Shown here: piece by piece, positions 32,317-41,169 of the stretch
Layout of the letters: each line of letters begins with the position of its first letter
How positions within the stretch are numbered: position 1 is the stretch's first letter
DNA from: Micromonospora sp. Llam0
GTDB taxonomy: Bacteria > Actinomycetota > Actinomycetes > Mycobacteriales > Micromonosporaceae
Length of the DNA: 64,000 nucleotides
Direction: 5' to 3'
Assembly: GCF_003751085.1 (NCBI RefSeq)
Contig: NZ_RJJY01000001.1
Location: forward strand, 1 to 64,000
The notes under the pieces: generated by a model
Told to the model about the DNA's origin: nothing
Database searches by the model: none
What the model saw: the letters and a program-made list of their open reading frames with translations, nothing else
Translations under genes and position numbers: made by a program

Positions 32317-32677
32317 CGCCGACCGCCGTCCAGGTCTGCTGCAGCCGGACCACCAGCACCGGGATCACCAGGGCGAAGACGCCGACGGTCAACGAACCCC
32401 ACCGGGTCGGCTCCATCCGGCCCAGCACCCCCGCCACCGGCGGCAGGCTGAGCGTGGTGATCAGATAGCCGGCGAAGACCGGTGGTTCACCGGGACGCTC
32501 CCCGCCGATCAGCGCCACCACGGCTGCCACGGTCAGTGCGAGCAGGGCGACCTCGACCACCGCCAGCCCACCGTACTGGATCAGACCCGGCGGGCGGTCC
32601 AACGCCGCACAGAGCAGCGCCCAGCCGGCGACGGCCAGCGCGCCGACGATGACCACGGCGGCGATCGGCCCGTTCAC
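32309..32677 (-). CDS. Small integral membrane protein, partner of the overlapping gene
   Basis: A 122-residue protein with GTG start at 32677 and four predicted helices (IAAVVIVGALAVAGWALLCA, GLAVVEVALLALTVAAVVAL, YLITTLSLPPVAGVLG, SLTVGVFALVIPVLVVRL). No catalytic motif is seen. Overlap with the downstream gene suggests a two-component membrane complex of unknown function. Confidence 0.6.
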   Translation of the reverse strand: MNGPIAAVVIVGALAVAGWALLCAALDRPPGLIQYGGLAVVEVALLALTVAAVVALIGGERPGEPPVFAGYLITTLSLPPVAGVLGRMEPTRWGSLTVGVFALVIPVLVVRLQQTWTAVGGG

Positions 32678-32873
32678 CGCCGCGCCGCCGTCTCAGCTGC
32701 CACAGTCACGCCGAACACCCTACTCACCGGCTACCGCGACCCGTCGAGGTGCGTCCCGGCCGGCTCGCAGGGCGTTACCGGGCGACCCGATCCGCAGTGT
32801 CCGGACGGTGGCTCTCGGTATCAGCCGGAGTCTATAGTCAGTCCGGGACGGTCCGATCCACCCTGGGGAGGGT

Positions 32874-33560
32874 GTGGTGGTTGGCGTCGGCATCTGGGGC
32901 CTCCTGATCGCCAGCTGTCTCGTCCTGCTCGCCCTGCTCGCGCTGGCCGCGTTGGCCGCCCGTACGGCGGAGCACCCGGCCGACCGGCGGGCGTTGCGGG
33001 CCGAAGCCGACGAACTCGCCGCCGAGGCGCAGGCCATCGCCGCCGCGGCCGACACCGCCCGGACCGCCGCCGACCAGCTGCGCGACCGGGCGGCCGCCGC
33101 CGAGCAGGCCCGCGACGACGCCTGGCAGCGGCAGGAAACCGCCGGCCGGGCCTACCAACAGGCGTTGCTCGCCGACCAGGAGGACCGGCCGGCAGCCGTC
33201 GTCACCGGTGCGCCGCTGCCCGCCGAGCACGGGCGCGACGTCAGCAGGGCCGCGCTGACCGCCTACCGCCGGGGCGACATCTCAGTGCAGCAACTACGCG
33301 CGGTGTGGCGGCGGGCCGGCGGCGGGCCGCCGGCCCCGACGGCGGGAGACCGGCCTGACCGGGCCGTCGACCGGCACCGCGTCCGCGACCAGGCGGCCCG
33401 CCGGGAGTACGACGTGGTCGCCGCCGCCGCGCGACGGGCCGCGGAAGCGGCGTACGTCGCCGAGCTGAGCGCCGCCGCGCTGGCCGAGGAGGCGTCGGCG
33501 GCCGCCGTCGACGCCGAGGAGGCCCGCTACGTCGCGGACCGGGCCGAGCGGTCACACTGA
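32874..33560 (+). CDS. Membrane-anchored coiled-coil protein
   Basis: One N-terminal transmembrane helix (IWGLLIASCLVLLALLALAA) is followed by a long alanine/glutamate/arginine-rich region from about 30 to 225 that should form coiled coil, interrupted by a proline-rich patch near 160. Start is GTG 32874 or 32877 behind GGGGAGG. No domain is recognised. It is followed after 28 bases by the oxidoreductase gene and may be co-transcribed. The role could be envelope structural or scaffolding. Confidence 0.6.
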   Translation: MVVGVGIWGLLIASCLVLLALLALAALAARTAEHPADRRALRAEADELAAEAQAIAAAADTARTAADQLRDRAAAAEQARDDAWQRQETAGRAYQQALLADQEDRPAAVVTGAPLPAEHGRDVSRAALTAYRRGDISVQQLRAVWRRAGGGPPAPTAGDRPDRAVDRHRVRDQAARREYDVVAAAARRAAEAAYVAELSAAALAEEASAAAVDAEEARYVADRAERSH

Positions 33561-33588
33561 ACTCCGGTCGACGAAGGGAAACGCAGCC

Positions 33589-34509
33589 ATGGCATTGCGG
33601 TTCGGTCTGTTCGGCACCGGGCACTGGGCGGCCGAGACCCACGCGGCCGGGCTCGCCGCGCACCCCGGCGCGGAGCTGGTCGGGGTCTGGGGGCGGGACC
33701 GGGCGAAGGCCACGGCGCTGGCGCAGCGGTACGGCGTCGCACCGTACCCGGACGTGGACGCGTTGCTCGCCGACGTCGACGCGGTCGCCGTCGCCCTACC
33801 GCCCGATGTGCAGGCCCGGATCGCGGTCCGCGCCGCCGACGCCGGCCGGCACCTGCTGCTGGACAAGCCGCTGGCGCTGACCCTGCCGGACGCCGACCGG
33901 ATCGTCGCGGCGGTCACCCGGCGGGACGTCGCCTCGGTGGTCTTCTTCACCAGCCGGTTCAACCCATCCATGATCGACTTTCTGGCCCGGTCGGCCGACG
34001 GTGCCTGGCACGGTGCCCGGGGCGCGCTGTTCGCGGCGATCTCCGAGCCCGGCAACCCGTACGGCGCCTCGCCCTGGCGGCACACCTACGGCGGGCTGTG
34101 GGACATCGGCCCGCACGTGCTGTCGGTGGTGCTGCCGGTGCTCGGTCCGGTCGCCCGGGTCGCCGCGATGCCCGGCCCGGCCGGTGGGGTGCACCTGCTG
34201 CTGCGGCACACCGGCGGGGCCACCAGCACGCTGTCGCTCAACCTGGACGGCCCGGTGGCGGCGAAGACCTTCGACGTCACGTTCTTCGGCGAGCCCGGGA
34301 TCGTGCCGGTGCCGCACCGGGACGTGACCACCGGACAGGCGTTCCACTCGGCCGTCGACGCGCTGCTCGGGCAGGTCACCGCCGGGGCACCGGGACACCC
34401 CTGCGACGTACGGTTCGGCCGGCAGGTGGTGGCCGTGCTGGCCGCCGCCGACACCGCCCGGGCCGAGCAGCGCATCGTCGACGTACCGGCTGGAAAACCG
34501 GTCGCCTGA
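33589..34509 (+). CDS. Gfo/Idh/MocA-family NAD(P)-dependent oxidoreductase
   Basis: The Rossmann domain starts ALRFGLFGTGHWAAETHAAG with GxGxxA-like spacing, then AVAVALPPDVQARIAVRAAD and the EKP-type lysine in HLLLDKPLALTLPDADRI. The C-terminal alpha/beta domain includes a TYGGLWDIGPHVLSVVL block with the catalytic-region His. Family members oxidise or reduce sugars and inositols. The length of 306 is slightly short. The substrate is unknown; it may serve in sugar metabolism with the surrounding glycosidase genes. Confidence 0.82.
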   Translation: MALRFGLFGTGHWAAETHAAGLAAHPGAELVGVWGRDRAKATALAQRYGVAPYPDVDALLADVDAVAVALPPDVQARIAVRAADAGRHLLLDKPLALTLPDADRIVAAVTRRDVASVVFFTSRFNPSMIDFLARSADGAWHGARGALFAAISEPGNPYGASPWRHTYGGLWDIGPHVLSVVLPVLGPVARVAAMPGPAGGVHLLLRHTGGATSTLSLNLDGPVAAKTFDVTFFGEPGIVPVPHRDVTTGQAFHSAVDALLGQVTAGAPGHPCDVRFGRQVVAVLAAADTARAEQRIVDVPAGKPVA

Positions 34510-34537
34510 GTGCTGCCCGCCGGCTAGCCTGACCGGC

Positions 34538-35144
34538 GTGTCGACCACCTTCCAGGCGCTGACCCTGACCGGCGGTACGCCGGCCGGCCCCCGCCGCCGC
34601 TGGCGGCGACCGTACCCGTCGGGTCTACTCGCAGACCTTCCTGCGCGACCGGTCGGCCATCGACCGGGTGGTCCGAGCCGTACGGCCCACGCCCGGTGAA
34701 CTGACCATCGAGGTCGGTGCCGGCACCGGGCAGTTGACCCGGGTGCTCGCTCAGGCGCTCACCCGGGTCGACGGCCGTCTGCTGGCGTACGAGGTCGATC
34801 CGGACCTCACCGCGTACCTGGCCCGCCGGTGCGCCGACCTGCCGAACGTGACGCCGGTGCCCGGCGGCTTCCTGGCCGCCGAGCCACCGGCCGAGCCGTT
34901 CGCGGTGGTCGGCAACATCCCGTACGCCGCCACCGCCCCGATCGTGCGATGGTGCCTGCACGCGCCCCGGCTGCGCACCGCCACCCTGGTGACCCAACTG
35001 GAGTACGCCCGCAAACGCACCGGCGACTACGGCCGATGGAGTCTGCTCACCGTCCGTACCTGGCCCGAGTTCGAGTGGCTGCTGGCCGGCCGGCTGCCGC
35101 GGACCGCGTTCCGGCCGGTACCCGGGGTGGACGCCGGTGCCGTC
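34538..35144 (+). pseudogene. Erm-type 23S rRNA adenine methyltransferase, degraded
   Basis: From about 34605 the reading gives GDRTRRVYSQTFLRDRSAI, the N-terminal QxF motif of Erm proteins, then LTIEVGAGTGQLTRVLAQAL (SAM-binding motif I), LLAYEVDPDLTAYLARRC, and the catalytic NIPYAATAPIVRWCL. In this frame there is a stop at 34566 and no start codon before 34668. The only plausible start, GTG 34538 behind a TAGCCT -10 box, is in another frame, implying an early frameshift. The 3' end reaches only FRPVPGVDAG and then meets the stop of the next gene, losing the C-terminal RNA-binding part. It should be inactive as read. Confidence 0.75.
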
Positions 35145-36500
35145 TCAGGCGGTGGCCAGCGCCAGCCACTGGTGGCTGGCCACCTCGGCGCTGGGCGGCA
35201 CCAGCAGCCGGTCGAGTGTGCCCGGTGTCGCGGCCACCAGGTCCCACAGTGCGCCACCGGGCAGCCGGACCCGGGCCAGCGGGGTGCCCGCCGGATACGG
35301 CTGGCCCGGCACCACCAGCCAGCGATGCAGCCGCGCGGACCCGCCCGGGATGCTGAACGACAGCGGAACCATCCCGGTGGTCTCCGTCGACGCCCGGATG
35401 GTTCGCGGGCCGCTGCGCGGCAGCCACCGGGCCGCACCGTGCACGGTCGCCAGCTCCGGCTGCTCCACCTGACGCAGCGGGCGTTGGAAGGCGTCGTGCA
35501 CCGCCTGCGCCACGGCCGGCATCCGGGCCCCGCCGCCGACCAGCAGCACCGATCCGATGCTGGCCGGTGGCACCCCGACAGCGGCCAGCATCTGCCGGCA
35601 GCAGGCGATCGTGCGGTCCAGCAGCGGAGCCACCAGCTGCGCCAGGTCGGCCCGGGTCAGCCGGTACGCCGGAGTGTCCGGCAGCAGGAAGTCCTCCACC
35701 GCCGGGGTGTCACTGAGCTGGTGCTTGATCCGGTTCGCGAAGTCGGTGACCGCCATGCCGAGCCGCAACGTGGCCGGGGCGGACCGGCTGGCCGCGGCAC
35801 TGGCCAGCAGCGGCGCCAGCCACTGCTGCCCGTCGGCGTGGATCCGCCCGGCCAGCAGCGCGTCGATGTCCCGGCCGCCGCAGTCGTCGATCGCCGCGTG
35901 CCCGAGCACCTCGTGCCAGCGTTCGTCGATGCGCACCAGTGCGGTGTCGAAGGTGCCCCCGCCCAGGTCGTAGACCAGCACCAGCTCGCCGGCGACCGGC
36001 GGTGGGCCGGCGACCGGGGCGAACGCGGCCGCGACCGGCTCCGGCAGCAGCTCGACCGGGCCGAGACCGGCCGCTTCGGCCGCCGCGATCATCTGCGCGC
36101 GGCGCGGGTCGTCCGGGCCGTACGACGCCGGAACCGTCACCACCGTCCGGTGCACCGGGGCGCCGTACCGCCGCTCGGCCTCCGCCCGCAGCGCGGTCAG
36201 CACCGCCGCGACCTGCTCGATCGGCCGGAACCGGCGGTCGCCCAGCGCCACCGGCACGTCGGCGGCCATGCCGCGTTTGAACTCGGCGGCGAACGCGGTC
36301 GGCTCGGACCGTTTCCGCCGCTCCGCCAACGCGCCGACGATCATGCTCTGGCCGTCCCAGTGCACCGCTGACGGCCAGGTCGGCGCGCCGGTGACCGGGT
36401 CCGGAACCAGCTCGCCGGTTTCACCGGTGACCACCATCGCGGCGGAGGAGGAGGTGCCGAAGTCGACCACCAGGACGGGCTGGTCAGACATCCCAGACAT
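35145..36500 (-). CDS. Hsp70-like actin-fold ATPase
   Basis: The 451-residue chain begins PVLVVDFGTSSSAAMVV, the phosphate-1 loop of the Hsp70/actin fold, and carries ELVLVYDLGGGTFDTALV (phosphate-2) near residue 170 and the adenosine motif SVLLVGGGARMPAVAQAV near 317. The substrate-binding domain of DnaK is absent; instead about 90 residues of beta-rich sequence close the protein. GGAG precedes ATG 36500. It overlaps the upstream relative by 17 bases. Activity may be ATP-driven client binding, signalling or scaffolding; function is unknown. Confidence 0.8.
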   Translation of the reverse strand: MSGMSDQPVLVVDFGTSSSAAMVVTGETGELVPDPVTGAPTWPSAVHWDGQSMIVGALAERRKRSEPTAFAAEFKRGMAADVPVALGDRRFRPIEQVAAVLTALRAEAERRYGAPVHRTVVTVPASYGPDDPRRAQMIAAAEAAGLGPVELLPEPVAAAFAPVAGPPPVAGELVLVYDLGGGTFDTALVRIDERWHEVLGHAAIDDCGGRDIDALLAGRIHADGQQWLAPLLASAAASRSAPATLRLGMAVTDFANRIKHQLSDTPAVEDFLLPDTPAYRLTRADLAQLVAPLLDRTIACCRQMLAAVGVPPASIGSVLLVGGGARMPAVAQAVHDAFQRPLRQVEQPELATVHGAARWLPRSGPRTIRASTETTGMVPLSFSIPGGSARLHRWLVVPGQPYPAGTPLARVRLPGGALWDLVAATPGTLDRLLVPPSAEVASHQWLALATA

Positions 36501-38562
36501 CGATCAGGCTCCGCTCGTTGGACTCCCAGTTGGCCAGCAGGTGCCGGCTGTCGGCGCTGAACCCGACCCGGACCCGCTGCCCGGTGCCACCCAGCACCCG
36601 GAACAGCTCCTGCCCGGTCGAGGTGTCCTGCAGGACCACCGCGGCGATGCCGTCGAGCGCGTCGGCGACCGCCGCCCGCAGCTGCCCGTCGGCGCTGACC
36701 GCAGCCGTGCCGAACCCTTCCCGCCGGCTGTGCTCGGCGAACTCCGGCATCCGCTGCTGCCACCGGTCGTCGGTGATCCGGTCGATCTGGCTGCCGGTAC
36801 GCAGGTCCCACAGGGTCGTCACGGTGCGCCGGTACCGGCCTACCGCCTTCGCCCGGCCCTCGGCCGCCGCCCGCCACCCGGTCTCGTCGATCAGCACCCG
36901 GTACGGCTCGCCCGGGTCGCGGAACCGGGCGCTGAGCTTGCCGGTCTCGATGTCCCACACCGAGATGAACCCGTCCGTGGCCCAGGCCACCACCGCCAAC
37001 CGGCCGTCCGGGTCGACGAACACCCGGCCGGTCGGCTCCGCGCCGGCGGTGTGCTCCGGGCGGAACTCGGCGCGGACCGTGTCGTCGGCGATCGCCCGGA
37101 GCCGGACCAGCCGGGCCGCCGGGTCGCACTCCACCAGATGCTCGCGGTCCGGGGTGAGCAGCCAGCTCCCGGTGGACTCCAGGTGCCGCCGCCGGGGCGG
37201 CGGTTGGCGCTGCAGGGCCACCGCGTCCTTCGCGGTGGCCACCACCAGGACCGGGCCGACCAGGTCGCCCGGGTACGCCTGCTGGCCCAACTGCCGGCCG
37301 TGCTGGGCGGCGGTGAGCTCGAAGACCCGCTCGTCGGGGGTACGGATGTGGGCGAGCACCGCCCCGGCCGGATAGGGCTCGCCCGGCGGCACGCACCAGC
37401 GCAGCAGCCGGGCCCGACCGCCCGGAATCTCCCACGAGGTCGGCTCGGTGCGCCACCGCTGAGGCTCGGCGGTGACGGTGCGTCCGCTGGCGCCGGCCGC
37501 GAACCGGGCCGCGCCGCGCAGCACCGCCAGCTCCGGGTCCGGGCCGCAGCGCAGCGGCCCCGGCGACCCGGCGTCGATGATGCCGAGGCCGGACCGCAGC
37601 GTGGTGTGCACCGCCGGCAGGTAGGCGTTGCCGCCGGCGACGACCACCGCGGCCAGGTCGGCCGGTGCGGCGCCGACCGCGCCCAGCACACCCGCGGCGC
37701 CGTCCACCAGCCAGCGCAGCGCCGGTTCGGCGAACGCGTCCAGCCAGGCCCGGGTCAGCCGGTACGGCGGGGTGAGCGGGGTGAGGTGATCGACCACCTC
37801 GTCGGCGTCGACCAGCTGGTGCTTGAGCCGGCGGGCGAAATCGATCGCCTCGTGGTAGGCCCGCAGTCCGGCGTCGCCGGGTGCGGCGAGCATCGGCTCC
37901 AGCCAGGCCCGCCCCTCGGTCCGCAGGTCGTTGATGAGCAGCGCGTCGAGCTCTTGCCCGGCCGGGCTGGTCTGCTGAGCGAGCTGGACGGTGTGGCTGC
38001 CGTACACCTGCACCAGCGCGACGGTCCAGGTCGCGCCGAGGTCACAGACCAGTACCAGCCCGCCGGCCGGCAGGTTGTCGCCGGTCGTCGGGTCCAGCGC
38101 CGCCGCCACCGCGCTGTCGATCAGCTCCACGTCGCGGAACCCGGCGGCCGCACCGACGGCGAGCATCGCGTCCCGGCGGGGGTCGCCGGGCAGGTAGTCC
38201 GCCGGCACGGACAGGGTCAGCCGGTCGATCTGGCCGCCGTACAGCTGGCGCACCTCGTTGGCGACCACGGTGAGGTACGCGGTGAGCGCCTCGGCGCCGG
38301 TGACCTCACGGTGTTCCAGCCACATGGCGGCCTGGGCGTCGACGGCCCGGCGCGGCCCGTCGATGTACCGCCGCGGCATGGCCCGTTTACGTACCTCGGA
38401 CGGGGTGCCGACCAGGAATCCCTCGTCCGCCAGGCACACCGAGGACGGCCAGCTGGTTGCTCCGCTGGCCGGTTCCTTGACCAGGGTCGTCTGGTCTGCG
38501 ACGACCAGCGCCACCCGGGTGCCCGAGGCGCCGACATCGACCACCAGGATCGGCTCGGTCAT
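36484..38562 (-). CDS. Hsp70-like protein with C-terminal beta-propeller-like region
   Basis: Residues 1-360 form an Hsp70-type actin fold: ILVVDVGASGTRVALVV, LTLSVPADYLPGDPRRDAML, and AVVVAGGNAYLPAVHTTL. The phosphate-2 loop is degenerate (VCDLGATWTVALV lacks the DLGGGT residues), so ATP hydrolysis may be lost. Residues 400-692 contain several WD40-like blades (FISVWDIETGKLSARFRD, TVTTLWDLRTGSQIDRITD, SLIDVWDV). The gene overlaps its partner, which has the intact loops. The tandem suggests an active/pseudo-ATPase heterodimer with a protein-interaction platform. Not a characterised family. Confidence 0.75.
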   Translation of the reverse strand: MTEPILVVDVGASGTRVALVVADQTTLVKEPASGATSWPSSVCLADEGFLVGTPSEVRKRAMPRRYIDGPRRAVDAQAAMWLEHREVTGAEALTAYLTVVANEVRQLYGGQIDRLTLSVPADYLPGDPRRDAMLAVGAAAGFRDVELIDSAVAAALDPTTGDNLPAGGLVLVCDLGATWTVALVQVYGSHTVQLAQQTSPAGQELDALLINDLRTEGRAWLEPMLAAPGDAGLRAYHEAIDFARRLKHQLVDADEVVDHLTPLTPPYRLTRAWLDAFAEPALRWLVDGAAGVLGAVGAAPADLAAVVVAGGNAYLPAVHTTLRSGLGIIDAGSPGPLRCGPDPELAVLRGAARFAAGASGRTVTAEPQRWRTEPTSWEIPGGRARLLRWCVPPGEPYPAGAVLAHIRTPDERVFELTAAQHGRQLGQQAYPGDLVGPVLVVATAKDAVALQRQPPPRRRHLESTGSWLLTPDREHLVECDPAARLVRLRAIADDTVRAEFRPEHTAGAEPTGRVFVDPDGRLAVVAWATDGFISVWDIETGKLSARFRDPGEPYRVLIDETGWRAAAEGRAKAVGRYRRTVTTLWDLRTGSQIDRITDDRWQQRMPEFAEHSRREGFGTAAVSADGQLRAAVADALDGIAAVVLQDTSTGQELFRVLGGTGQRVRVGFSADSRHLLANWESNERSLIDVWDV

Positions 38563-38774
38563 GTTCCCGCCCTCACCACAGCAGTTCGGCGATTGATCGT
38601 CCTGAAAGTTCCGGGACAGTGTCCGTGAGTGCCGCCGTCACGTCCACCCTGGGCGATGTGCGCGGTACGCCACGGACAGGGGTGAACGTAACGGAAACTG
38701 GTCGCGTTGGTGGACCCGCCCCCGTGTGTTCGGTCACCAACCGCGATCGTCGCTGCTGGAGCCGCTAGACTCGG

Positions 38775-38882
38775 CGACTGCGAAGGGGAGTAGCTCCCAA
38801 CATCGCGGTCGACACACTGGTGCTGCGCACCCGGCCGCGGCGACCCGGCGGTACGTCGGGTGGGCGAGACCTTCGACCCAGG
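38775..38882 (+). ncRNA. yybP-ykoY manganese riboswitch
   Basis: GGGGAGTAGC (38785-38794) and GGGCGAGACCTTCGACCCA (38862-38880) are the two conserved internal loops of the yybP-ykoY aptamer. GAAGG at 38782-38786 pairs with CCTTC at 38870-38874. In known members manganese binds between the loops. The gene below encodes a GDT1/UPF0016 transporter, a family that exports manganese, which agrees. Confidence 0.85.
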
Positions 38883-38915
38883 CTGCAGCAGCCGGGTCGA
38901 GGTCCGCGTGCCACG

Positions 38916-38933
38916 ATCCGGCCCCGACCGGAT
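38916..38933 (+). promoter_or_regulatory. Hairpin beside the ribosome binding site
   Basis: ATCCGG-CCCCGA-CCGGAT forms a perfect 6-bp hairpin ending immediately before GAGAGG (38934-38939) and the ATG at 38944. It may form part of the riboswitch expression platform that controls access to the binding site. Confidence 0.5.
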
Positions 38934-38943
38934 GAGAGGCACC

Positions 38944-39534
38944 ATGGACGGCTTCCTTGCCGCGACCGTGATCAGCTTCGGCGTGATCTTCGTCGCCGAG
39001 CTGGGCGACAAGTCACAGCTGATGGCGTTGACCTTCGCCACCCGATTCAGGACCTGGCCGGTGCTGGTCGGCATCACCGCGGCCACCGCCGTCGTGCACC
39101 TGGTGTCGGTCGCCCTGGGGTACGGCCTCGGCGTGGCCCTGCCCACCGGCTGGATCGCGCTGGCCGCCGCGCTGGCGTTCATCGGGTTCGGCTTCTGGAC
39201 GCTGCGCGGCGACACCCTGACTGATGAGGAGTCCCGCCGGGCGCAGCGGACCACCAGGACGGCGGTGATCGCCGTGTTCACCGCCTTCTTCCTGGCTGAG
39301 CTGGGGGACAAGACGATGCTGGCCACGATCACGTTGGCCACCCGGCACGGCTGGTTCGGCACCTGGCTCGGCTCCACGCTCGGCATGGTCGCGGCCGACG
39401 CGCTGGCCATCGTGGTGGGCCGGCTGCTCGGCAGGCGGCTTCCCGAGCGGGTGATCGCGTACGGGGCGGCCGCGCTGTTCTTCGTGTTCGGCTGCTGGCT
39501 GCTGGTCGAGGCGGTCGTCGAACTGGCCGGCTGA
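38944..39534 (+). CDS. TMEM165/GDT1 (UPF0016) family cation transporter
   Basis: A 196-residue, six-helix protein with the family motif ExGDKS/T twice: VAELGDKSQLMALTFATR in the first half and FLAELGDKTMLATITLATR in the second. Bacterial relatives such as MneA export Mn2+, and eukaryotic GDT1 exchanges Ca2+ or Mn2+. The riboswitch upstream points to manganese. ATG 38944 is chosen because the longer frame from 38860 lies in the riboswitch. The regulator turns the gene on when manganese is high. Confidence 0.9.
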   Translation: MDGFLAATVISFGVIFVAELGDKSQLMALTFATRFRTWPVLVGITAATAVVHLVSVALGYGLGVALPTGWIALAAALAFIGFGFWTLRGDTLTDEESRRAQRTTRTAVIAVFTAFFLAELGDKTMLATITLATRHGWFGTWLGSTLGMVAADALAIVVGRLLGRRLPERVIAYGAAALFFVFGCWLLVEAVVELAG

Positions 39535-39651
39535 CCCGGTGCCCCGGCTGACCCTGCGCCCCTGCGCCCCGGCTGACCCGGCGCCCGTCGGCGTCGGCCG
39601 GGAGCACGGCAACACGCGTACCGACGGGCGGTCCTGGGTACCTTGAGTGGT

Positions 39652-40044
39652 ATGCAGCACTTCACGATCGCCACCGTCGCTGAGCAGAGCACCGATTTCC
39701 GTCGGGTGCTCTGGACGGGTGAGCACTCCCAGCTTGTAATCATGACCATTCCGCCGGGCGGCGAGATCGGCGAGGAGGTCCACGAGGACATCGACCAGAT
39801 CCTCACCTTCGTCAGCGGTGTCGGCGAAGCGCTGGTGGCCGGCGAGCGGCGGGCCGTCGCCGCCGGTGACCTGGTCGCCGTGCCGGCCGGCACCAAGCAC
39901 AACTTCGTCAACACCGGCCCCAACCCACTGGTGCTCTACACCGTCTACGGCCCGCCGGAGCACGCCGACGGTGCGGTACACCACACCAAGGAGGAGGCGG
40001 ACGCGGCGGAGGAGTCCGGCCAGGACGAGCCACCCACGTCGTGA
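39652..40044 (+). CDS. Cupin-domain protein
   Basis: The 130-residue single-domain cupin has HEDIDQILTFVSGVGEALV for the first motif and VPAGTKHNFVNTGPNPLVLY for the second, with candidate metal ligands His, Glu and His. The C-terminal tail is acidic (HTKEEADAAEESGQDEP). Similar proteins bind metals and small molecules or act as simple isomerases or dioxygenases. ATG 39652 is taken; TTG 39643 is possible. No operon partner is visible. Confidence 0.78.
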   Translation: MQHFTIATVAEQSTDFRRVLWTGEHSQLVIMTIPPGGEIGEEVHEDIDQILTFVSGVGEALVAGERRAVAAGDLVAVPAGTKHNFVNTGPNPLVLYTVYGPPEHADGAVHHTKEEADAAEESGQDEPPTS

Positions 40045-40089
40045 CGGCGGCCTCCGCCGTACGCCTCGGCTACCCGGTGGCGGGCCGGT

Positions 40090-40512
40090 TCAGCCCTCTG
40101 TCGCCCCGTTGAGCAGTGACGGATCGCGTCGGATCAGCTCCGCCAGGCGGGCCGCCGGACCGTCCTGGGCGGGTCGCCCGCGTGGCGGCCACTCCGGTGG
40201 ACGCCCGGCGGTCGGCACCCCGGGCGCCGCCGGGTCGCCGGACGGCGGGTTCGGCCCCGCCGCGGGCGTACCGCCGTCGACCGTCACCTGCACCCGGCCG
40301 TCCCGGTTGCCGACGGTGAGCTGCACGGCCTGACCGCCGTGGGTGAGGTGGACCGTCGCGGTCAACCCAGGGTGGCGCTCCACCACCTGCCGGACCGCCG
40401 CAGCGATCTCGTGCGCCGCCGACGCCGTCCGGTCGCTGCCCTGGCTGACCCGCTTCTGCAGCTGGTCGCGTCGGGCGAGCCGGGCGAGCGCGTCGTCCAG
40501 GTCACCACGCAT
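40090..40512 (-). CDS. YbaB/EbfC-like or conservon-associated small protein
   Basis: The 140-residue sequence has a helical N-terminus (DDALARLARRDQLQKRVSQG, THEIAAAVRQVVERHPGL-like), then ATVHLTHGGQAVQLTVGNRDG, resembling the YbaB fold, and a proline-rich tail. It lies 21 bases downstream of cvnD on the same strand and is probably the last gene of the conservon operon. Its function is not established; a nucleoid-binding or adaptor role is possible. Confidence 0.55.
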   Translation of the reverse strand: MRGDLDDALARLARRDQLQKRVSQGSDRTASAAHEIAAAVRQVVERHPGLTATVHLTHGGQAVQLTVGNRDGRVQVTVDGGTPAAGPNPPSGDPAAPGVPTAGRPPEWPPRGRPAQDGPAARLAELIRRDPSLLNGATEG

Positions 40513-40533
40513 CTGTCCTCCTCTGCTACCACC

Positions 40534-41169
40534 TCAGGATGGCTGACTCCGTACCGCTCGGTCCAGCGCCCGGTCCAGAACCACCAGCAGGGCGTCCCGG
40601 ACCGACAGCCGGTCGCGGGCGTCGTACGCGACGACCGGAACGGCCGGGCCGGTCGCCAACGCCCACCTGACCTCGTCAATGCTATGACCAAGGCGGCCGT
40701 TGAAGGTATTTACTCCCACCACGAACGGCAGCCCGGCCCGCTCGAAGTAGTCGACGGCGGGGTAGCAGTCGTCCAGGCGTGAGCTGTCCACCACGACGAG
40801 TGCACCCAACGCCCCCCGGGCCAGGTCGTCCCACATGAACCCGAAGCGGGTCTGGCCCGGGGTGCCGAACAGGTACAGCTTCAGACTCCGGTCGATCGTG
40901 ACACAGCCGAAGTCCATCGCGACTGTCGTGGTGGTCTTGCCGGACTCTGGGCCGGGGTCGTCGACCCCGACGGAGACGGCGGTCATCTCCGCCTCGGTGG
41001 TCAGCGGGACGATCTCGGAGATGGCCCCGACGGTGGTGGTCTTGCCGACCCCGAAGCCGCCCGCCACGACGATCTTGACCGGAATCGGCGCGGTCCGGGG
41101 TGCGGCGCGGTGCCGGGCTGTCGGGGGCGGTCCGGCGGTCGGACGGTCAGGAGATGGCACGTAGTCCAC
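40534..41169 (-). CDS. cvnD: Conservon GTPase-like protein CvnD
   Basis: The small GTPase/ATPase-like protein of actinobacterial conservons. The P-loop GGFGVGKTTTVGAIS lies near residues 36-50, with LYLFGTPGQTRFGFMWDD as the switch-II-like DTPGQ region and VVGVNTFNGRLG in place of NKxD. Homologues include MglA-related proteins and SCO conservon D. A proline-rich N-terminal arm precedes the domain. The start overlaps the cvnC stop by 23 bases. In known conservons, CvnA-D form a membrane-associated signalling complex resembling eukaryotic G-protein modules. Confidence 0.9.
   Translation of the reverse strand: MDYVPSPDRPTAGPPPTARHRAAPRTAPIPVKIVVAGGFGVGKTTTVGAISEIVPLTTEAEMTAVSVGVDDPGPESGKTTTTVAMDFGCVTIDRSLKLYLFGTPGQTRFGFMWDDLARGALGALVVVDSSRLDDCYPAVDYFERAGLPFVVGVNTFNGRLGHSIDEVRWALATGPAVPVVAYDARDRLSVRDALLVVLDRALDRAVRSQPS

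Noticed and set aside
38860..38943. Earlier start of the GDT1 transporter at 38860
   Set aside because: The extra 28 residues would be encoded by the riboswitch aptamer and have no membrane-protein character.
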